A stretch of DNA of 64,000 nucleotides from Aporrectodea caliginosa (GCA_020284085.1 JACEVL010000426.1:237501-301500); one strand, 5' to 3'. Positions 23,908 through 36,480 are shown, numbered from the stretch's first letter. Translations and numbers: made by a program. Notes: generated from the sequence alone by a model not told the origin.

Positions 23908-24737
23908 TCCAGGTCATTGATTTACCAGTGGCCCAAGGTCATTAGTTTACCAGTAGCCAAAGGTCATTTATTTACTTGTGGCCCAAAGTCATTAGTTTAC
24001 CAGTAGCCCAAGGTAATTTATTTACCAGTGGCCCTAAGTCATTAGCTTACCAGCAGCCCAAGGTCATTTATTTACCAGATGCGGAGGGTCATTTAATTGC
24101 CAACAGCCTAAGGTCATTTATTTACCAGTGGGCCATGGCCCAAGGTCATTTATTTACCAGCACCCTAAGGTCGTTTATTTACCAGCAACCCGGGTCATTT
24201 ATTCACCAGAAGCCCAAGGTCATTTATTTAACAGCAGTCTAAGGTCATTTATTAACCAGCAGCCCAAAGTCATTTATTTCCCCGCAGTCTAAGGTCATTT
24301 ATTAAGCAACAGCCAAAGTCATTTATTTAATAGCAACCCAGGTCATTTATTTACCAGCAGCCCAAGGTCATTAATTTACCAGCAGTCTAAGGTCATTTAT
24401 TAACCAGCAGTGTAAGGTAATTTATTAACCAGCGGCCTAAGGTCATTTATTTACCGGCAACTTAGGTCATTTATTTACCAGCAGTCTAAGGTCATTTATT
24501 AATCGGCAGCCTAAGGTCATTTATTTACCAAAAGCCCAAGGTCATTTATTTGCAAGCAACCGAGGTCATTTATTTGCAGCAGTCTAAGGTAATTTATTTG
24601 CCAGCAGCTCAAGTTCACTTATTTACCAGCAGCTCCAGGTCATTTATTTACCAGCAGTCTAAGGTCATTTATTAACCAGCAGCCTAGGGTTATTTATTTA
24701 CCAGCAGCCCAAGGTCATTTATTTAACAGCAGCTTAA
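23908..24737 (+). repeat. ~25-bp minisatellite with AGGTCA and TATTTAC
   Basis: About 33 units close to CCCAAGGTCATTTATTTACC plus AGCAG. Variants alternate CAGCCCAAGG and CAGTCTAAGG. It is a head-to-tail array without unique spacers, so not a CRISPR. Open frames through it are a by-product of the period. Confidence 0.9.
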
Positions 24738-25040
24738 AGAACAAGTGTAGCACCATTAAGTTCACAGAAGACCGTTGGCTTTTTTCGCGCTTGAAACATG
24801 TGTCCTCTGGAGTGATCGAACTAGCCATGATGACCGTCTGGGTTAACAGCATCCCTGCATCGACATGTAGACCCTATGAAAGTAGCCGAGGTCATGCCTA
24901 ACTAAAGACCAACTACCACCCGCACCGACTCACTCTCGAAAGACAGGCCATGAAAAGGTTTAGGAGATCAGTGAGCCAATCACAAAGAGAAGAAAACAGG
25001 CAGCGGCCAGCCTATAGTCCGAACCACGGGGTTTCTTATG
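24738..25040. other. Unique spacer, no gene seen
   Basis: It lies between the minisatellite and the start of the duplicated segment at 25041. Nothing recognisable. Confidence 0.35.
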
Positions 25041-26985
25041 TCAGCCCAAATTAACAGCAATGATTACAATATTACCAAGTAACAAGAGCTACGGTGTCAG
25101 GAAATGGCATTCAGCCCACAAAGAAAAGGCGCCTAAAAAATTCAGAGTCGGCATCAAAGAAACTCACCAGCAGCATAATGTTGAAAAAGTAATGGAACAC
25201 GCATGCATGGAGAACCACACGAACAAGTTACACAATACATCAGAGAAAGGGTTAATTAGCAGACATGAATGCCACCGATCATAATCACCTCAAGACTTTT
25301 CTGGCAGGCAAAACGCAATGCCAGGTTGCACAACAAACAGCGTCTGCCATATATCCATCGTGTTTAATCACTGGTCCAGTTAGCTACATTGGTTAGAGTA
25401 CACAGGGACCGCTTTGAGAGTGCGTGCGGATCGCGCCTCCCGAAGATGGCTATTCGGATATTTAAATCTCAGGCAAGCACGGTCCGTACACGAGGAGGAC
25501 CTGAAATGGCGTGGCGTCCATTCACACGGGCAGCGATGACGGGTCTCTGATAGACTGAGTGGACCTTTGAGAGGGTTGCGGGAAGCGATCCCGCTTCCTA
25601 CTTCTCTTCGCGCCAGTGATGTTACCACAACTCTACGGACCACGTATTATTGACTACATGTCAATAGAAGAGCAGAATTTTATTACAATATAAAGCACAA
25701 ATCAAGGTAGAACAATTTTTACACGCAGCCAGATTCATGCAAACGAAATTCTCAATTTATAGCAAATCGCAAATGTGAGGTCCTCTAATACAGTTAAGTT
25801 ATTTAAAACTCCAGATATTAATAGCCATGGCACTACAATTCCAAGAGATTTCGAAATTATTTAATATAAACGTCCCCATCGCTAACACCCTTTCCAGTGA
25901 TTCATTCTTCTGTAAAGCGGAAGGAAGTAAAATCACTGGTCCCAGTATTCCGATCATAATGAACACGCCAAATCTCATTTCTCTCGCTAGCGTAATACAA
26001 GTCGTAGAGTAAAAGGTCCTTGCCTTTATCCTGCTGCAGACTATAAGTACCCAGGAGATTAAATTCAGAATCTAACAGCTCCATCCCTTCGTTCGGTCCA
26101 GCTATCAGAATTCTGTCATAAATATTATCTGCAACACTCACAAAGCTCTCTTCACCAAATGATGATTGATATTGGCGCACGACGCTCCCACTCATGTCGA
26201 TCTCCAATAGTTCTATCTGATGATTTTGGTCGTTGACATAAGCCAATACCAAGTTGCCGTTTGATTTTGGAATTACGTGTTTATATCTCAGCGCGTCACA
26301 ATCTGAGGACAACATTATTTCCTGTAGCAAGGAACCATTCGCATCATATATGCTTACTACATTGGGATCCTGTCCTTGCTGCACTGAAAGGATTATTAGG
26401 CTACCATTGGCGGAGACAGACATCGTGGAAATGGGCAACCTGTGGTATTTTATCGACAGGTTAAACTGATGTTCGACAGCTTTCGAAATGCGTAAGACTG
26501 AAAAGCTGTGGGCGTTTTTGTTTCGTAGGCCTACATACACGCAGTTTGAAACGTTGCAAGCTGCCATGCACACCATTTCTGTTTCTCGTAGCGGGGCGAC
26601 ATCCATGATCTCCTCTGGCTCATTGTTGTGGTTGTTGTAAATATTCATAATATAGTCTTGGTCATTTTGTCTGTAGAGCTGAAACGTATCATCCTTCAGC
26701 ACAGTCAAAGCGCGAGTTCCTGACTCGGTCGGATACTCATCCACAAATTTCAAACGAAACTCCTGGGCTGAAAACAGTACTCTGCTTTAATTATTGCGGA
26801 AATGAAATGACGCCTATTATACAACAGATAGGCTATTCTTAAAACGTGAAATATAATTATCAAAATACATGCATTCATGCATTTCAACGTGTGACGACTA
26901 AAGACTAGTCAGGAAATTGACTTTGCTATACACCCCACTTCAGAGATACAAGAAGCACGGACAATAATATTCACTTGAAACTTAG
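25041..26985. repeat. Near-identical segment, copy 1 (partner 29925-31869)
   Basis: At an offset of 4884 bp the two copies match base for base by eye from 25041 to about 26688, then differ at only a handful of sites up to about 26985. Beyond that, introns diverge clearly. The segment covers the 3' flank, 3' UTR, all of exon 4 and the start of intron 3 of unit 4. The left edge abuts unrelated sequence (TTATGTCAGCCC on both sides). Confidence 0.85.
25380..25650 (-). mobile_element. tRNA-derived SINE in 3' flank of unit 4
   Basis: Minus strand from 25648: GGTCCGTAGAGTTGTGGTAAC (tRNA D-arm-like), then the T-arm-like GCGGGATCGCTTCCCGC at 25578-25594, then ACCCTCTCAAAGGTCCACTCAG as in the 10545-10640 copy. 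The acceptor ends do not pair, so it is a SINE head and not a working tRNA gene. Its duplicate is at 30264-30534. Confidence 0.5.
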
Positions 26986-28759
26986 AATGAACTTGAATCG
27001 CATAGATACGCTGTATCTAATTAGTTAGGCTTTGCACGCAGAGTGCGCAGATTTGCAGGTGCTCGTCAGTACCTTGTCTAGACTTAGTCACGCATATTTC
27101 TCATATGTGGATTGTGGACGTGCGACAATCTTGTGGTCATATTTTAAATATTACCGTTCTGGATTGTCAATGGAGAGGAGGAGTTCAAAATCCCACCAGA
27201 GCAGAAATTTAGTTTAAGGTTTCTTTCAATTCAGTCACAGAGAGCACGCTGACCGTACACCGTCAGTTGAAAGATTACGGAAAGAGTCAGTGGGCTGGTA
27301 CATTGCCTTCTAAGTTCTAGATATTGACATGTAGAAGGCAAGGGCTGACCAACTCATGAAGATAATCTAAAGAATTTATAAAGCGCAAGTAAAAAGTGTT
27401 TACGTATGGGACCAGCTTATTCATGGCTCCCTCAGGTCTACCTGAATTAGTCCTAAGAGTCCTGAGGCAATGGCTTGCTTTAATTCCATTTTCAGATCTT
27501 CTAATATCGTAAGCAAGAATAAAGCTTATTTATTAATAGCAATAAAGCTCCACGAACTAACCAGTGCCGTCTAGAATTCTGTGAAGTTTAGTTCGGAAGG
27601 AGATGGTTGTAAGGATGCTGCTCCATTGCGAACAGACAGTTCTTTGTCGGGTTATCACCAGGTCTGCTTTTTCTTTCCATACACTTTTGGCCAGCATCAA
27701 ACCCTTGACTTCCATAGCAACGGCTTTAACGAGGATACATTCAAGTAGCTCGATCGGTAGATCTTGTAGCTACACGCAAACGTGAAAAGATGTCACATAT
27801 GTTAAGACACTTAAGAAAACTTCAGCATAAAATCAACGAAGTGGAACAAATTGTAAGCAGATTCGTGAACATTACAGCATTAGCGCCACCATCAATGTCA
27901 ACTCATATTAGGAGGTCAGACAGAATTAAAACTATGTGGACGAACTGAACGTAGTCCAGAATTTACTTCTTATTTCACAGATGATTCTGGTTAGATGGCT
28001 CATTCACAAGTTTAAAAGGGAAAAGAGTAAGCAAGATCGAAACCTATCTATGGCAGGTTTACTTGTTGATATTATAAAGCAGCCAAATATTTTCATTATT
28101 TTACGGCCTTTTGCAATAATTTCATCGTAATCGCAATCGTAATCTCCAAACTTCTAAAGCGCCATTAGGAAGCTAAGCTCACGGCACCAGCTTATTTTCA
28201 CCGGAAAGCTCCAAACATATTAGATCCATCTTTGGGCTGATAATAGACTTTGCATTAATTAGCGACTAATGTGAATGTCGCTACACAGCTTTCTCTCAGC
28301 ATGCTGGAAGCCCAGAACGAAGGTTCTCACGACGAAGCCAGCTGAGACCGATGTAAGACGCTTAAGAAAAACAGCGAGGGATCGTATAGTTACAGGATTG
28401 CTAAGACGTCTGGAAAGACAGAAACACTATAATTCTTTCTATGGAAACCAGTGAAGGATGTGACGACGCATTTTTACACAGATTGCTGCCTTGATTTCGA
28501 ATTTAAATAGAGGCCTACTATTGAGTGCTAATAAGGTTATTTGGCTAGAGAAAAACGTGGGATGTGAAACAACCTACAACCCTAGTTGACATACGTATGA
28601 TACCAACTTTACAACAACAAGACTCTAAACCAAACTGTTCAAGCAATTCACAAAGTTTAGATCATACTATGAAATTGGAATTACAGTTTAATGTCATAAA
28701 GCTTACCGTTGTGTCACTCAGCAAGTCGAGTCTTGCACGTTTAGCATTGTCTTCTAGGG
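25902..28759 (-). pseudogene. F-box/beta-propeller family gene, unit 4 (no exon 1)
   Basis: Exons on the complement: 28759-28707 (exon 2), 27769-27562 (exon 3), 26767-25902 (exon 4). All are open, with normal phases and splice sites. Exon 3 has VITRQRTVCSQW where others have VISRLRTVCSQW. Exon 4 is intact (287 codons) and almost identical to that of unit 5. Homology of intron 1 stops at 29148. Exon 1, the CRE and the TATA region are replaced by unrelated sequence (29149-29850), so no start codon of the family type exists. It is a promoterless copy unless another first exon is used. Polyadenylation signal 25679-25684 (complement). Confidence 0.75.
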
Positions 28760-29148
28760 CTAGAAGGAGAATAAGAAAGTAGGCGATCTTTATTGATACA
28801 AGAGCCCGAACTTTATAACAACAACTCATACAATAGTGAAACATTGCACAAGTTTAAATAAAAACAAAGCAATAATAATTACGAACAGTTTGAAACGTAG
28901 AACTTAATATAGACCTACAGTTACATTGCTCAGAAGTAACAGAATAAACTTTTTAATAGGTCTACGAGTACATAGGTTTGACAGTTTTGATATATGAACA
29001 AATCATACGAACTAGCATCATCACAATTTTATATTTACACAGCGCCATTCAAACAGCTGGTCGTCGCAGAATAGAAATCCTGTATACAAACATTTACCAA
29101 ATCCTCTGATGGTTTACATTTTCTTATAACTCAAGCGAATCACCTTAA

Positions 29149-29924
29149 CCCTCGGGCTACCAAAAGGGGGGTGGTTGCCACCCACCCCCCTAGGTTTTTT
29201 ACATCTCAAACTTTTTCCGTATGGAATAAAAATTTGACCTTTTAGGTAGCTGTAGGGGGTTCATTTACATAACGTTTTGAGGTAAAATGTGAGATGATAT
29301 CTCACATCGTTCAAAGTTATAGCCAATATACCTGAGGCACCAGGGGTAGGATACCACCCCCTAGATTTTCGACTATATCTTATCCGTCATTTTAATATTA
29401 AGAGACATAAATTATACCATTCTATAGAGGGAATGTGGGGCTACTATTTCTATGGTCACTGAGTTGACCTGAGGCAACCGGAAGTGCTCAAAATAAATAA
29501 TAATACGCGTAATATGCGTGAAAATGGCTGAATGGAAGGACTTCCCCTTAGTTTTTGTCTGTAGCGTATTTCTTCCTGGAAGAGAAACAAAGATACCATT
29601 CTTTAGAGGGAATGAAGGGCTTCATTTGCATACCTACATCTTTGTCTTGGGAATACCGGAAGTGATCTAAAATAAATAATAATACGCGTAATCTGTGTGA
29701 AAATGGCCGAATACAGCATTACAACGTGAAAACCGATATATATGTATGGATATACACTGTGAGCCATAAAAACCGGGCCACTTTATGTTTTATAGGCCTA
29801 CTATTATAATTATACTATTATAAATATGATTTAACGTATGATAATATTATAATTTAATGGTGATATTAGTTATTATAATAATTGCTACTACAGTTTTATA
29901 TGGTATAAGAATTTGCATTTTATG
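29149..29924. other. Unrelated insert replacing promoter and exon 1 of unit 4
   Basis: It starts with CCCTCGGGCTACC and carries repeated CCACCCCCTA motifs. A direct repeat of about 55 bp containing ACGCGTAAT and GTGAAAATGGC is at 29480-29535 and 29655-29712. From about 29850 to 29920 it returns to the conserved far-upstream sequence of the family (ATAATTGCTACTACAG). It is probably a transposon fragment of unknown class. Confidence 0.5.
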
Positions 29925-31869
29925 TCAGCCCAAATTAACAGCAATGATTACAATATTACCAAGTAACAAGAGCTACGGTGTCAGGAAATGGCATTCAGCC
30001 CACAAAGAAAAGGCGCCTAAAAAATTCAGAGTCGGCATCAAAGAAACTCACCAGCAGCATAATGTTGAAAAAGTAATGGAACACGCATGCATGGAGAACC
30101 ACACGAACAAGTTACACAATACATCAGAGAAAGGGTTAATTAGCAGACATGAATGCCACCGATCATAATCACCTCAAGACTTTTCTGGCAGGCAAAACGC
30201 AATGCCAGGTTGCACAACAAACAGCGTCTGCCATATATCCATCGTGTTTAATCACTGGTCCAGTTAGCTACATTGGTTAGAGTACACAGGGACCGCTTTG
30301 AGAGTGCGTGCGGATCGCGCCTCCCGAAGATGGCTATTCGGATATTTAAATCTCAGGCAAGCACGGTCCGTACACGAGGAGGACCTGAAATGGCGTGGCG
30401 TCCATTCACACGGGCAGCGATGACGGGTCTCTGATAGACTGAGTGGACCTTTGAGAGGGTTGCGGGAAGCGATCCCGCTTCCTACTTCTCTTCGCGCCAG
30501 TGATGTTACCACAACTCTACGGACCACGTATTATTGACTACATGTCAATAGAAGAGCAGAATTTTATTACAATATAAAGCACAAATCAAGGTAGAACAAT
30601 TTTTACACGCAGCCAGATTCATGCAAACGAAATTCTCAATTTATAGCAAATCGCAAATGTGAGGTCCTCTAATACAGTTAAGTTATTTAAAACTCCAGAT
30701 ATTAATAGCCATGGCACTACAATTCCAAGAGATTTCGAAATTATTTAATATAAACGTCCCCATCGCTAACACCCTTTCCAGTGATTCATTCTTCTGTAAA
30801 GCGGAAGGAAGTAAAATCACTGGTCCCAGTATTCCGATCATAATGAACACGCCAAATCTCATTTCTCTCGCTAGCGTAATACAAGTCGTAGAGTAAAAGG
30901 TCCTTGCCTTTATCCTGCTGCAGACTATAAGTACCCAGGAGATTAAATTCAGAATCTAACAGCTCCATCCCTTCGTTCGGTCCAGCTATCAGAATTCTGT
31001 CATAAATATTATCTGCAACACTCACAAAGCTCTCTTCACCAAATGATGATTGATATTGGCGCACGACGCTCCCACTCATGTCGATCTCCAATAGTTCTAT
31101 CTGATGATTTTGGTCGTTGACATAAGCCAATACCAAGTTGCCGTTTGATTTTGGAATTACGTGTTTATATCTCAGCGCGTCACAATCTGAGGACAACATT
31201 ATTTCCTGTAGCAAGGAACCATTCGCATCATATATGCTTACTACATTGGGATCCTGTCCTTGCTGCACTGAAAGGATTATTAGGCTACCATTGGCGGAGA
31301 CAGACATCGTGGAAATGGGCAACCTGTGGTATTTTATCGACAGGTTAAACTGATGTTCGACAGCTTTCGAAATGCGTAAGACTGAAAAGCTGTGGGCGTT
31401 TTTGTTTCGTAGGCCTACATACACGCAGTTTGAAACGTTGCAAGCTGCCATGCACACCATTTCTGTTTCTCGTAGCGGGGCGACATCCATGATCTCCTCT
31501 GGCTCATTGTTGTGGTTGTTGTAAATATTCATAATATAGTCTTGGTCATTTTGTCTGTAGAGCTGAAACGTGTCATCCTTCAGCACAGTCAAAGCGCGAG
31601 TTCCTGACTCGGTCGGATACTCTTCCACAAATTTCAAACGAATCTCCTGGGCTGAAAACAGTACTCTGCTTTAATTATTGCGGAAATGAAATGACGCCTA
31701 TTATACAACAGATAGGCTATTCTTAAAACGTGAAATATAATTATCAAAATACATGCATTCATGCATTTCAACGTGTGACGACTAAAGACTAGTCAGGAAA
31801 TTGACTTTGCTATACACCCCACTTCAGAGATATAAGAAGCACGGACAATAATATTCACTTGAAACTTAG
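29925..31869. repeat. Near-identical segment, copy 2
   Basis: Partner of 25041-26985. Differences in exon 4 include one silent (GAT/GAC), one Asp/Glu and one Phe/Ile change. It covers the 3' flank and exon 4 of unit 5, and includes the duplicate SINE at 30264-30534. Confidence 0.85.
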
Positions 31870-34536
31870 AATGAATTTGAATCGTAGGCCTATAGATACG
31901 CTGTATCTAATTAGTTAAACTTTGCACGCAGAGTGCGCAGATCTGCAGGTGTGCGTCAGTATGAGCTGTAACTTGTCTAGACTTAGCCATGTATCTTTTC
32001 TTATGGGGACGTGCGACAACCTTGTGGCCATAGTTTTAATATTATACCGTGCTGGATTGTCAATGGAGAGGCGGAGTTCAAATTCCCACTAGAGCAGAAA
32101 TTTAGTTTACGGTTTCTGTCAATTCAGCCACAGAGAGCACGCTGACCGTATGTACACCGTCAGTTAGAAGAGTAGGCAACGAGGCATTGGGCTGGTAGGC
32201 CTACATTGCCTTCTAAGTTCAAGATATTGACATCTAGAAGGCAATGGCTAACCAACTCATAAATATAATCTAAAAACATTATAAAGCTCTACTAAAAAGT
32301 GTTTATGTATGGGACCAGCTTATTCATGGCTCCCTCAGGTTTACCTAAATTAGACATAAGAGTCCTGAGGCAATGGCTTGCTTTAATTCCATTTTAAGAT
32401 CTTCTAATGTCGTAAGCAAGAATAAAGCTTATTTAATAATACCAAAAAAGCTCCATGAACTAACCAGTGCCGTCTAGAATTCTGTGAAGTTTAGTTCGGA
32501 AGGAGATGGTCGTAAGGATGCTGCTCCAGTGCGAGCAGACAGTTCTTAGTCGGCTTATCACCAGATCAGCTTTTTCTTTCCATACACTTTTGGCCAGCAT
32601 CAAACCCTTCACTTCCATAGCTACGGCTTTAACGAGGATACATTCAAGTAGCTCGATCGGCAGATCTTGTAGCTACACGTAAACGAGAAAAGATGCCACA
32701 TAATTATGTTAAGACACCTAAGAAAACTTCAGCATAAGCTCAACAATGTGAAACAAATTGTAAGCAGATTCGTGAACATTACAGCATTAGCGCCACCATC
32801 AATGTCAACTCATATTAGGCGGTTAGCCTAAGCAGAATTAAACGTATGTGGACGAACTGAACGTAGTCCAGAATTTACTTCTTATTTCACAGATGATTCT
32901 GGTTAGATGCCTCATTCACAAGTTTAAAACGGAAAAGAGTAAGCAAGATCGAACCTATCTATGGCAGGTTTACTTGTTGATATTATAAAGCAGCCAAATA
33001 GTTTCATTATCTTACGGCCTTTTGCAATAATTTCATCGTAATCACAGTCGTAATCTCCAAACTTCTAAAGCGCCATTAGGAAGCTAAGCGCACGGCACCA
33101 GCTTATTTTCACCGGAAAGCTCCAAACATATTGGATCCATCCTTTGGCTGATATTAGAGATTGCATTAATTAGCGAATAATGTGAATGTCGCTACACAGC
33201 TTCCACTTGGCATGCTGGAAGCCCAAAACGAAGGTTCTCATGACGAACACAGCGTATACTGAGCCCGATGTCAGACGCTTACGGAAAGCAGCGAGAGACC
33301 CTACAATAACAGGATCGCTGAGACGTCTGGACAGATTGAAACACTATAGATCTATTCTGTTGAAACCGGCGAAAGATGTGACGACGCATTCAGAAAAAAA
33401 TTGTTGCCTTGATTTCGAATTTAAATACTATTGAATGCTGATAAGGCTATTTGGCTAGAGAAAAAGCATGGCAACTATAAGACTCTAAACCTAGCAATTC
33501 ACAAAGTTTAGATCATACGAAGAATTTGGAATTACGTCATAAAGCTTACCGTTGTGTCACTCAGTAAATCGAGTCTTGCACGTTTAGCATTGTCTTCTAG
33601 GGCTAGAAGGAGAATAAGAAAGTAGGCGTTCTTTATTGATACAAGAGCCCGAACTTTATAACAACTCATACAATAGTGAAACATTGCATAGTGTTAGTAA
33701 AAGAAGATTGTTGTACTTGGGCTTAACGACACTTTTTCATATTGAAGATGATTAGTGTCGGAGGCAGAAAGCAACCTCGTACTCCACGTTTATATTGCGA
33801 CCGAGCCACCCGCAGTAAAGATCCGAGAAATTAATCTCTGATAAACCGACCGACCGGGAATCGAACCCGGGCCGCCGGCGTGGTGAGCGGGCTACCAACC
33901 CACTCGGCCACTCAGGATCTCGGAAGAAACAGACTAAACTTTTTATAGGTCTACGATTACATAGGTTCGACAGATTTGATATGTGTTTAATCATGAGAAC
34001 TACCATCATCACAATTTTATATTTACACAGTGCCATGCAAACAGCTGGTGGTCGCAGAATAAAAATCCTCTATACAGACATTTACCAAATCCTATGATGG
34101 TTTACATTTTCTTATAACTCAAGCGAATCACCTTAATTAAATTACTCTTTACTTGTCAGCATTAATGCGTCTGTGTCATTCTGTTACTGCAAATAAACGA
34201 ATATTGATTGATTACATGCGCATGCGTGGAATCTATACTAACGTAGGCCTACTGATTATGCGTAAACGAAAAAAACTGCGATTGATTAGCTAAGAAGCTC
34301 TGACCGACATTCCCAAATTTTCATCATACAAACGGTAAACCTGCAAAAGTAATATTTCAGAGATTTTTGAACGTCTTTTCCATATATGCCTACAGATCTA
34401 GCAACTGAAACTGCAGTGCAAGCAATTATAAGCGCACAATAAAAAACTGTCTTGTATTAATTAACTTACCTTTTGAGCCTTCATTCGTTTGCTCATCATC
34501 ATTATTGGCTTCAGCTGATGTTCGTTTCTTCGACAT
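30786..34536 (-). CDS. F-box/beta-propeller protein, unit 5 (intact, 397 aa)
   Basis: Exons on the complement: 34536-34470, 33601-33549, 32672-32465, 31651-30786. The sum is 1194 nt, in frame, with TGA at 30786-30788. Residues 1-22 are a polar leader starting MSKKRTSAEANN with one extra Asp codon. Residues 23-40 include AKRAR, a possible nuclear signal. Residues 41-95 form the F-box-like domain (LPIELLECIL ... VCSHW). Residues 113-397 give about six propeller blades, recognisable by repeated hydrophobic strands (GSLIILSVQ, GNLVLAYVN, DRILIAGPN, NEIWRVHYD) and the CNVSNCVYVG blade. An SCF substrate-receptor role is inferred from the domains. The TATA and CRE are upstream (34604-34652); the polyadenylation signal is 30563-30568 (complement). 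Intron 1 holds a SINE. Confidence 0.8.
33706..33920 (-). mobile_element. tRNA-derived SINE in intron 1 of unit 5
   Basis: Minus strand: box A TGGCCGAGTGG (33910-33900), box B GGGTTCGATTCCC (33868-33856), spacing 31 bp. A 3' body ends TGTCGTTAAGCCCAAG at about 33712-33727. The 5' and 3' tRNA ends do not pair, so it is a Pol III-type SINE and not a tRNA gene. The same intron in units 4, 6 and 7 has unrelated sequence of about 75 bp at this point, so it is specific to unit 5. Confidence 0.8.
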
Positions 34537-34603
34537 ATTAGTTAAACGATATTAAAAATTAAAGAAGATGTTAGTCTGAAACAGATAAATGGAAAATATA
34601 CTG

Positions 34604-34652
34604 TGACGTCACACAATGGACACTTAGAATACAATATAATTAGAAATTTATA
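34604..34652 (-). promoter_or_regulatory. Unit 5 promoter: CRE and TATA box
   Basis: TGACGTCA at 34604-34611, 68 bp before the ATG. On the minus strand GCGCGCTATAAATTTC places the TATA box at 34647-34652. The layout is the same as unit 1. Confidence 0.6.
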
Positions 34653-34949
34653 GCGCGCTTTAACAAGTCTGGCACTAGAGTGCGTTGCACAGTGTTCCTA
34701 GCTGTAGTGTTACTAGTGTAATAAGAATATATGAGTTTTTAATTTTGATTTAAATTGAGTAGCAGATGAACATTGACGGATTGTAATTGGGTGACTGTTC
34801 TATTCTCTGGGTCCTGAGACAGCAAACGCACGATTTTCAAACTTCCTCTTGTTGCGAAGTCTCCTCGCGTATCCGGTCTGAGTCTTCTAGGATTTGATTT
34901 AATACTTATGATAATTATAATATAAATATTATTAAACTTATTATAATAT

Positions 34950-36480
34950 TTCATTATAATATATGATAATTTAATGCAAATATTATTTATTTTTATAATT
35001 GTTACTACAGTTTTATATAATTTTTATAAGAATATGCTTTTATAGAAAGTATTAGATGCCAAATTGCCAATCATTACAGTCATTGTTTTATCATCCTCAC
35101 TTTTCTTTTAATTTTTTTCCATTGCTGCTACTATAGCTATTATTACTAGGCCCTACCACCACCACCACCACCACCATCACCACCACCACCACCACCACTA
35201 CCACCACCACCACCATCACTTTTAACAATGACCAAATCTTTTTTATGAAGCTGCAATGTTCGTAGTTTGTTGGACTACGAGTTTCGAATGACACTTGTAG
35301 AATATGAGTGATGCATTGGTTAAATAGCTCATCCAGAGATGGCAGATCTCCCTTAGTTTTTTGCAAATCTAAAGCCCAAGCCTATCTGAAGAATTTATAC
35401 CGGACACTCGCTATTCACTACTCTTAAAACACATAAAATGTGTAAAACACTATATACATAATTATGATGGATTATTGAAACCAAAATATATTTTGGTGAC
35501 GGGTCACCTCCCTTGTGGTGGATCTCACAGTTTAGGTGGTGTGTCGCAAATCTGGGGTTGCGGATATCAGATCCGGCTGAATTAACCACCGTGTATATGG
35601 TGATATAAGATAGGCCTATTTGCCAACTTGCACTATGCGACCACGGCGGTTTTAGATCGGCATCAGTCTCTCAGAGTTTTGATTACTGTTACATCCTGCA
35701 ATTCGCACTACATTACATCTCTTAAATCACTACTTTCATTTGTGTATGTAGATAGGCCTATATATGTGTCCGGCTTTTATGTAGCGCCTTTTGCGTCCAT
35801 CACAGAGGCGTTTAACATGGCTATCTAAAGCTTGTAAAATAAGTTTAGTTGGAAATGTTTCTTGAGCCCTCTGTGTGTTTAATAGGCCTACCTGTTTTAA
35901 TGGCAACCTGTTGTATAGGGACGATACGGTGCTCAGTATACCGTGGTATGCCCGTATCGTCGTGCCAGAGACCGCAACCATCATGATCTCATGGTCGCTG
36001 ATCAGAATTATCGTCGACGAGGTTTGCTCAACAAAGCCTGACCATTCTGCGCATCACCCTGCACTCTACAGTGTGAAAACGTTACTCTTGATGCACACAC
36101 TGCGTAACGAACGCATTAGCGTAGAGGTCGAATATCGCTTAAGCAACACCGGAAAGTTTGGAGAAAAACGACGTTCACGCATTAACGTTCACGCAATAAC
36201 TGATCGTTCTAAACCAGTCATGCAGGAGCATATTATGCAGAGGAGCGAGTTATCACTCAGTGGGTCACAGGATCGCAGACGCATTTTCGGGATGAGGCAG
36301 TGCAATGGGACGGAGAAGCGTGGCAGAGGTCTTCGCCTTGCCAAATCCCATTCGACCTTATATGAATTTTAATTAATTAATTAATTAAAATACTGCGTAT
36401 GAATTAATAAGACTGAAACACCGTTACACTTGATTGCGGGCGTAGTTCAGAATCAGATTTTGAATACATAACAATAGAGG
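34950..36480 (-). repeat. Intergenic modules between units 5 and 6
   Basis: Far-upstream module (ATTGTTACTACAG) near 34985, a (CCA)n microsatellite at 35154-35219, module D at 35300-35600, module C at 35720-36050 and module A at 36100-36450, all inverted relative to 5-9.4 kb. The long frame at 35875-36372 is not conserved in the other copies of this module and is not considered a gene. Confidence 0.6.

Noticed and set aside
23791..24242. Two open frames through the ~25-bp minisatellite
   Set aside because: The period and base content explain the lack of stops; no start context or similarity.
23908..24737. CRISPR array
   Set aside because: Units follow one another without unique spacers, there are no cas genes and the context is eukaryotic.
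25060..25643. Open frames of 74-103 aa duplicated exactly at 29857-30527
   Set aside because: Their identity comes from the near-identical 1.9-kb tract; one overlaps the SINE head and neither shows exon structure.
25827..26469. Plus-strand frames opposite exon 4 of units 4 and 5
   Set aside because: Antisense shadows of the propeller exon.
33840..33920. Functional tRNA gene
   Set aside because: Boxes A and B are good, but the acceptor arms do not pair and a SINE body follows, so it is a SINE head.
35875..36372. 165-aa open frame
   Set aside because: It spans intergenic modules C and A, and the other copies of these modules break the frame; no similarity recognised.
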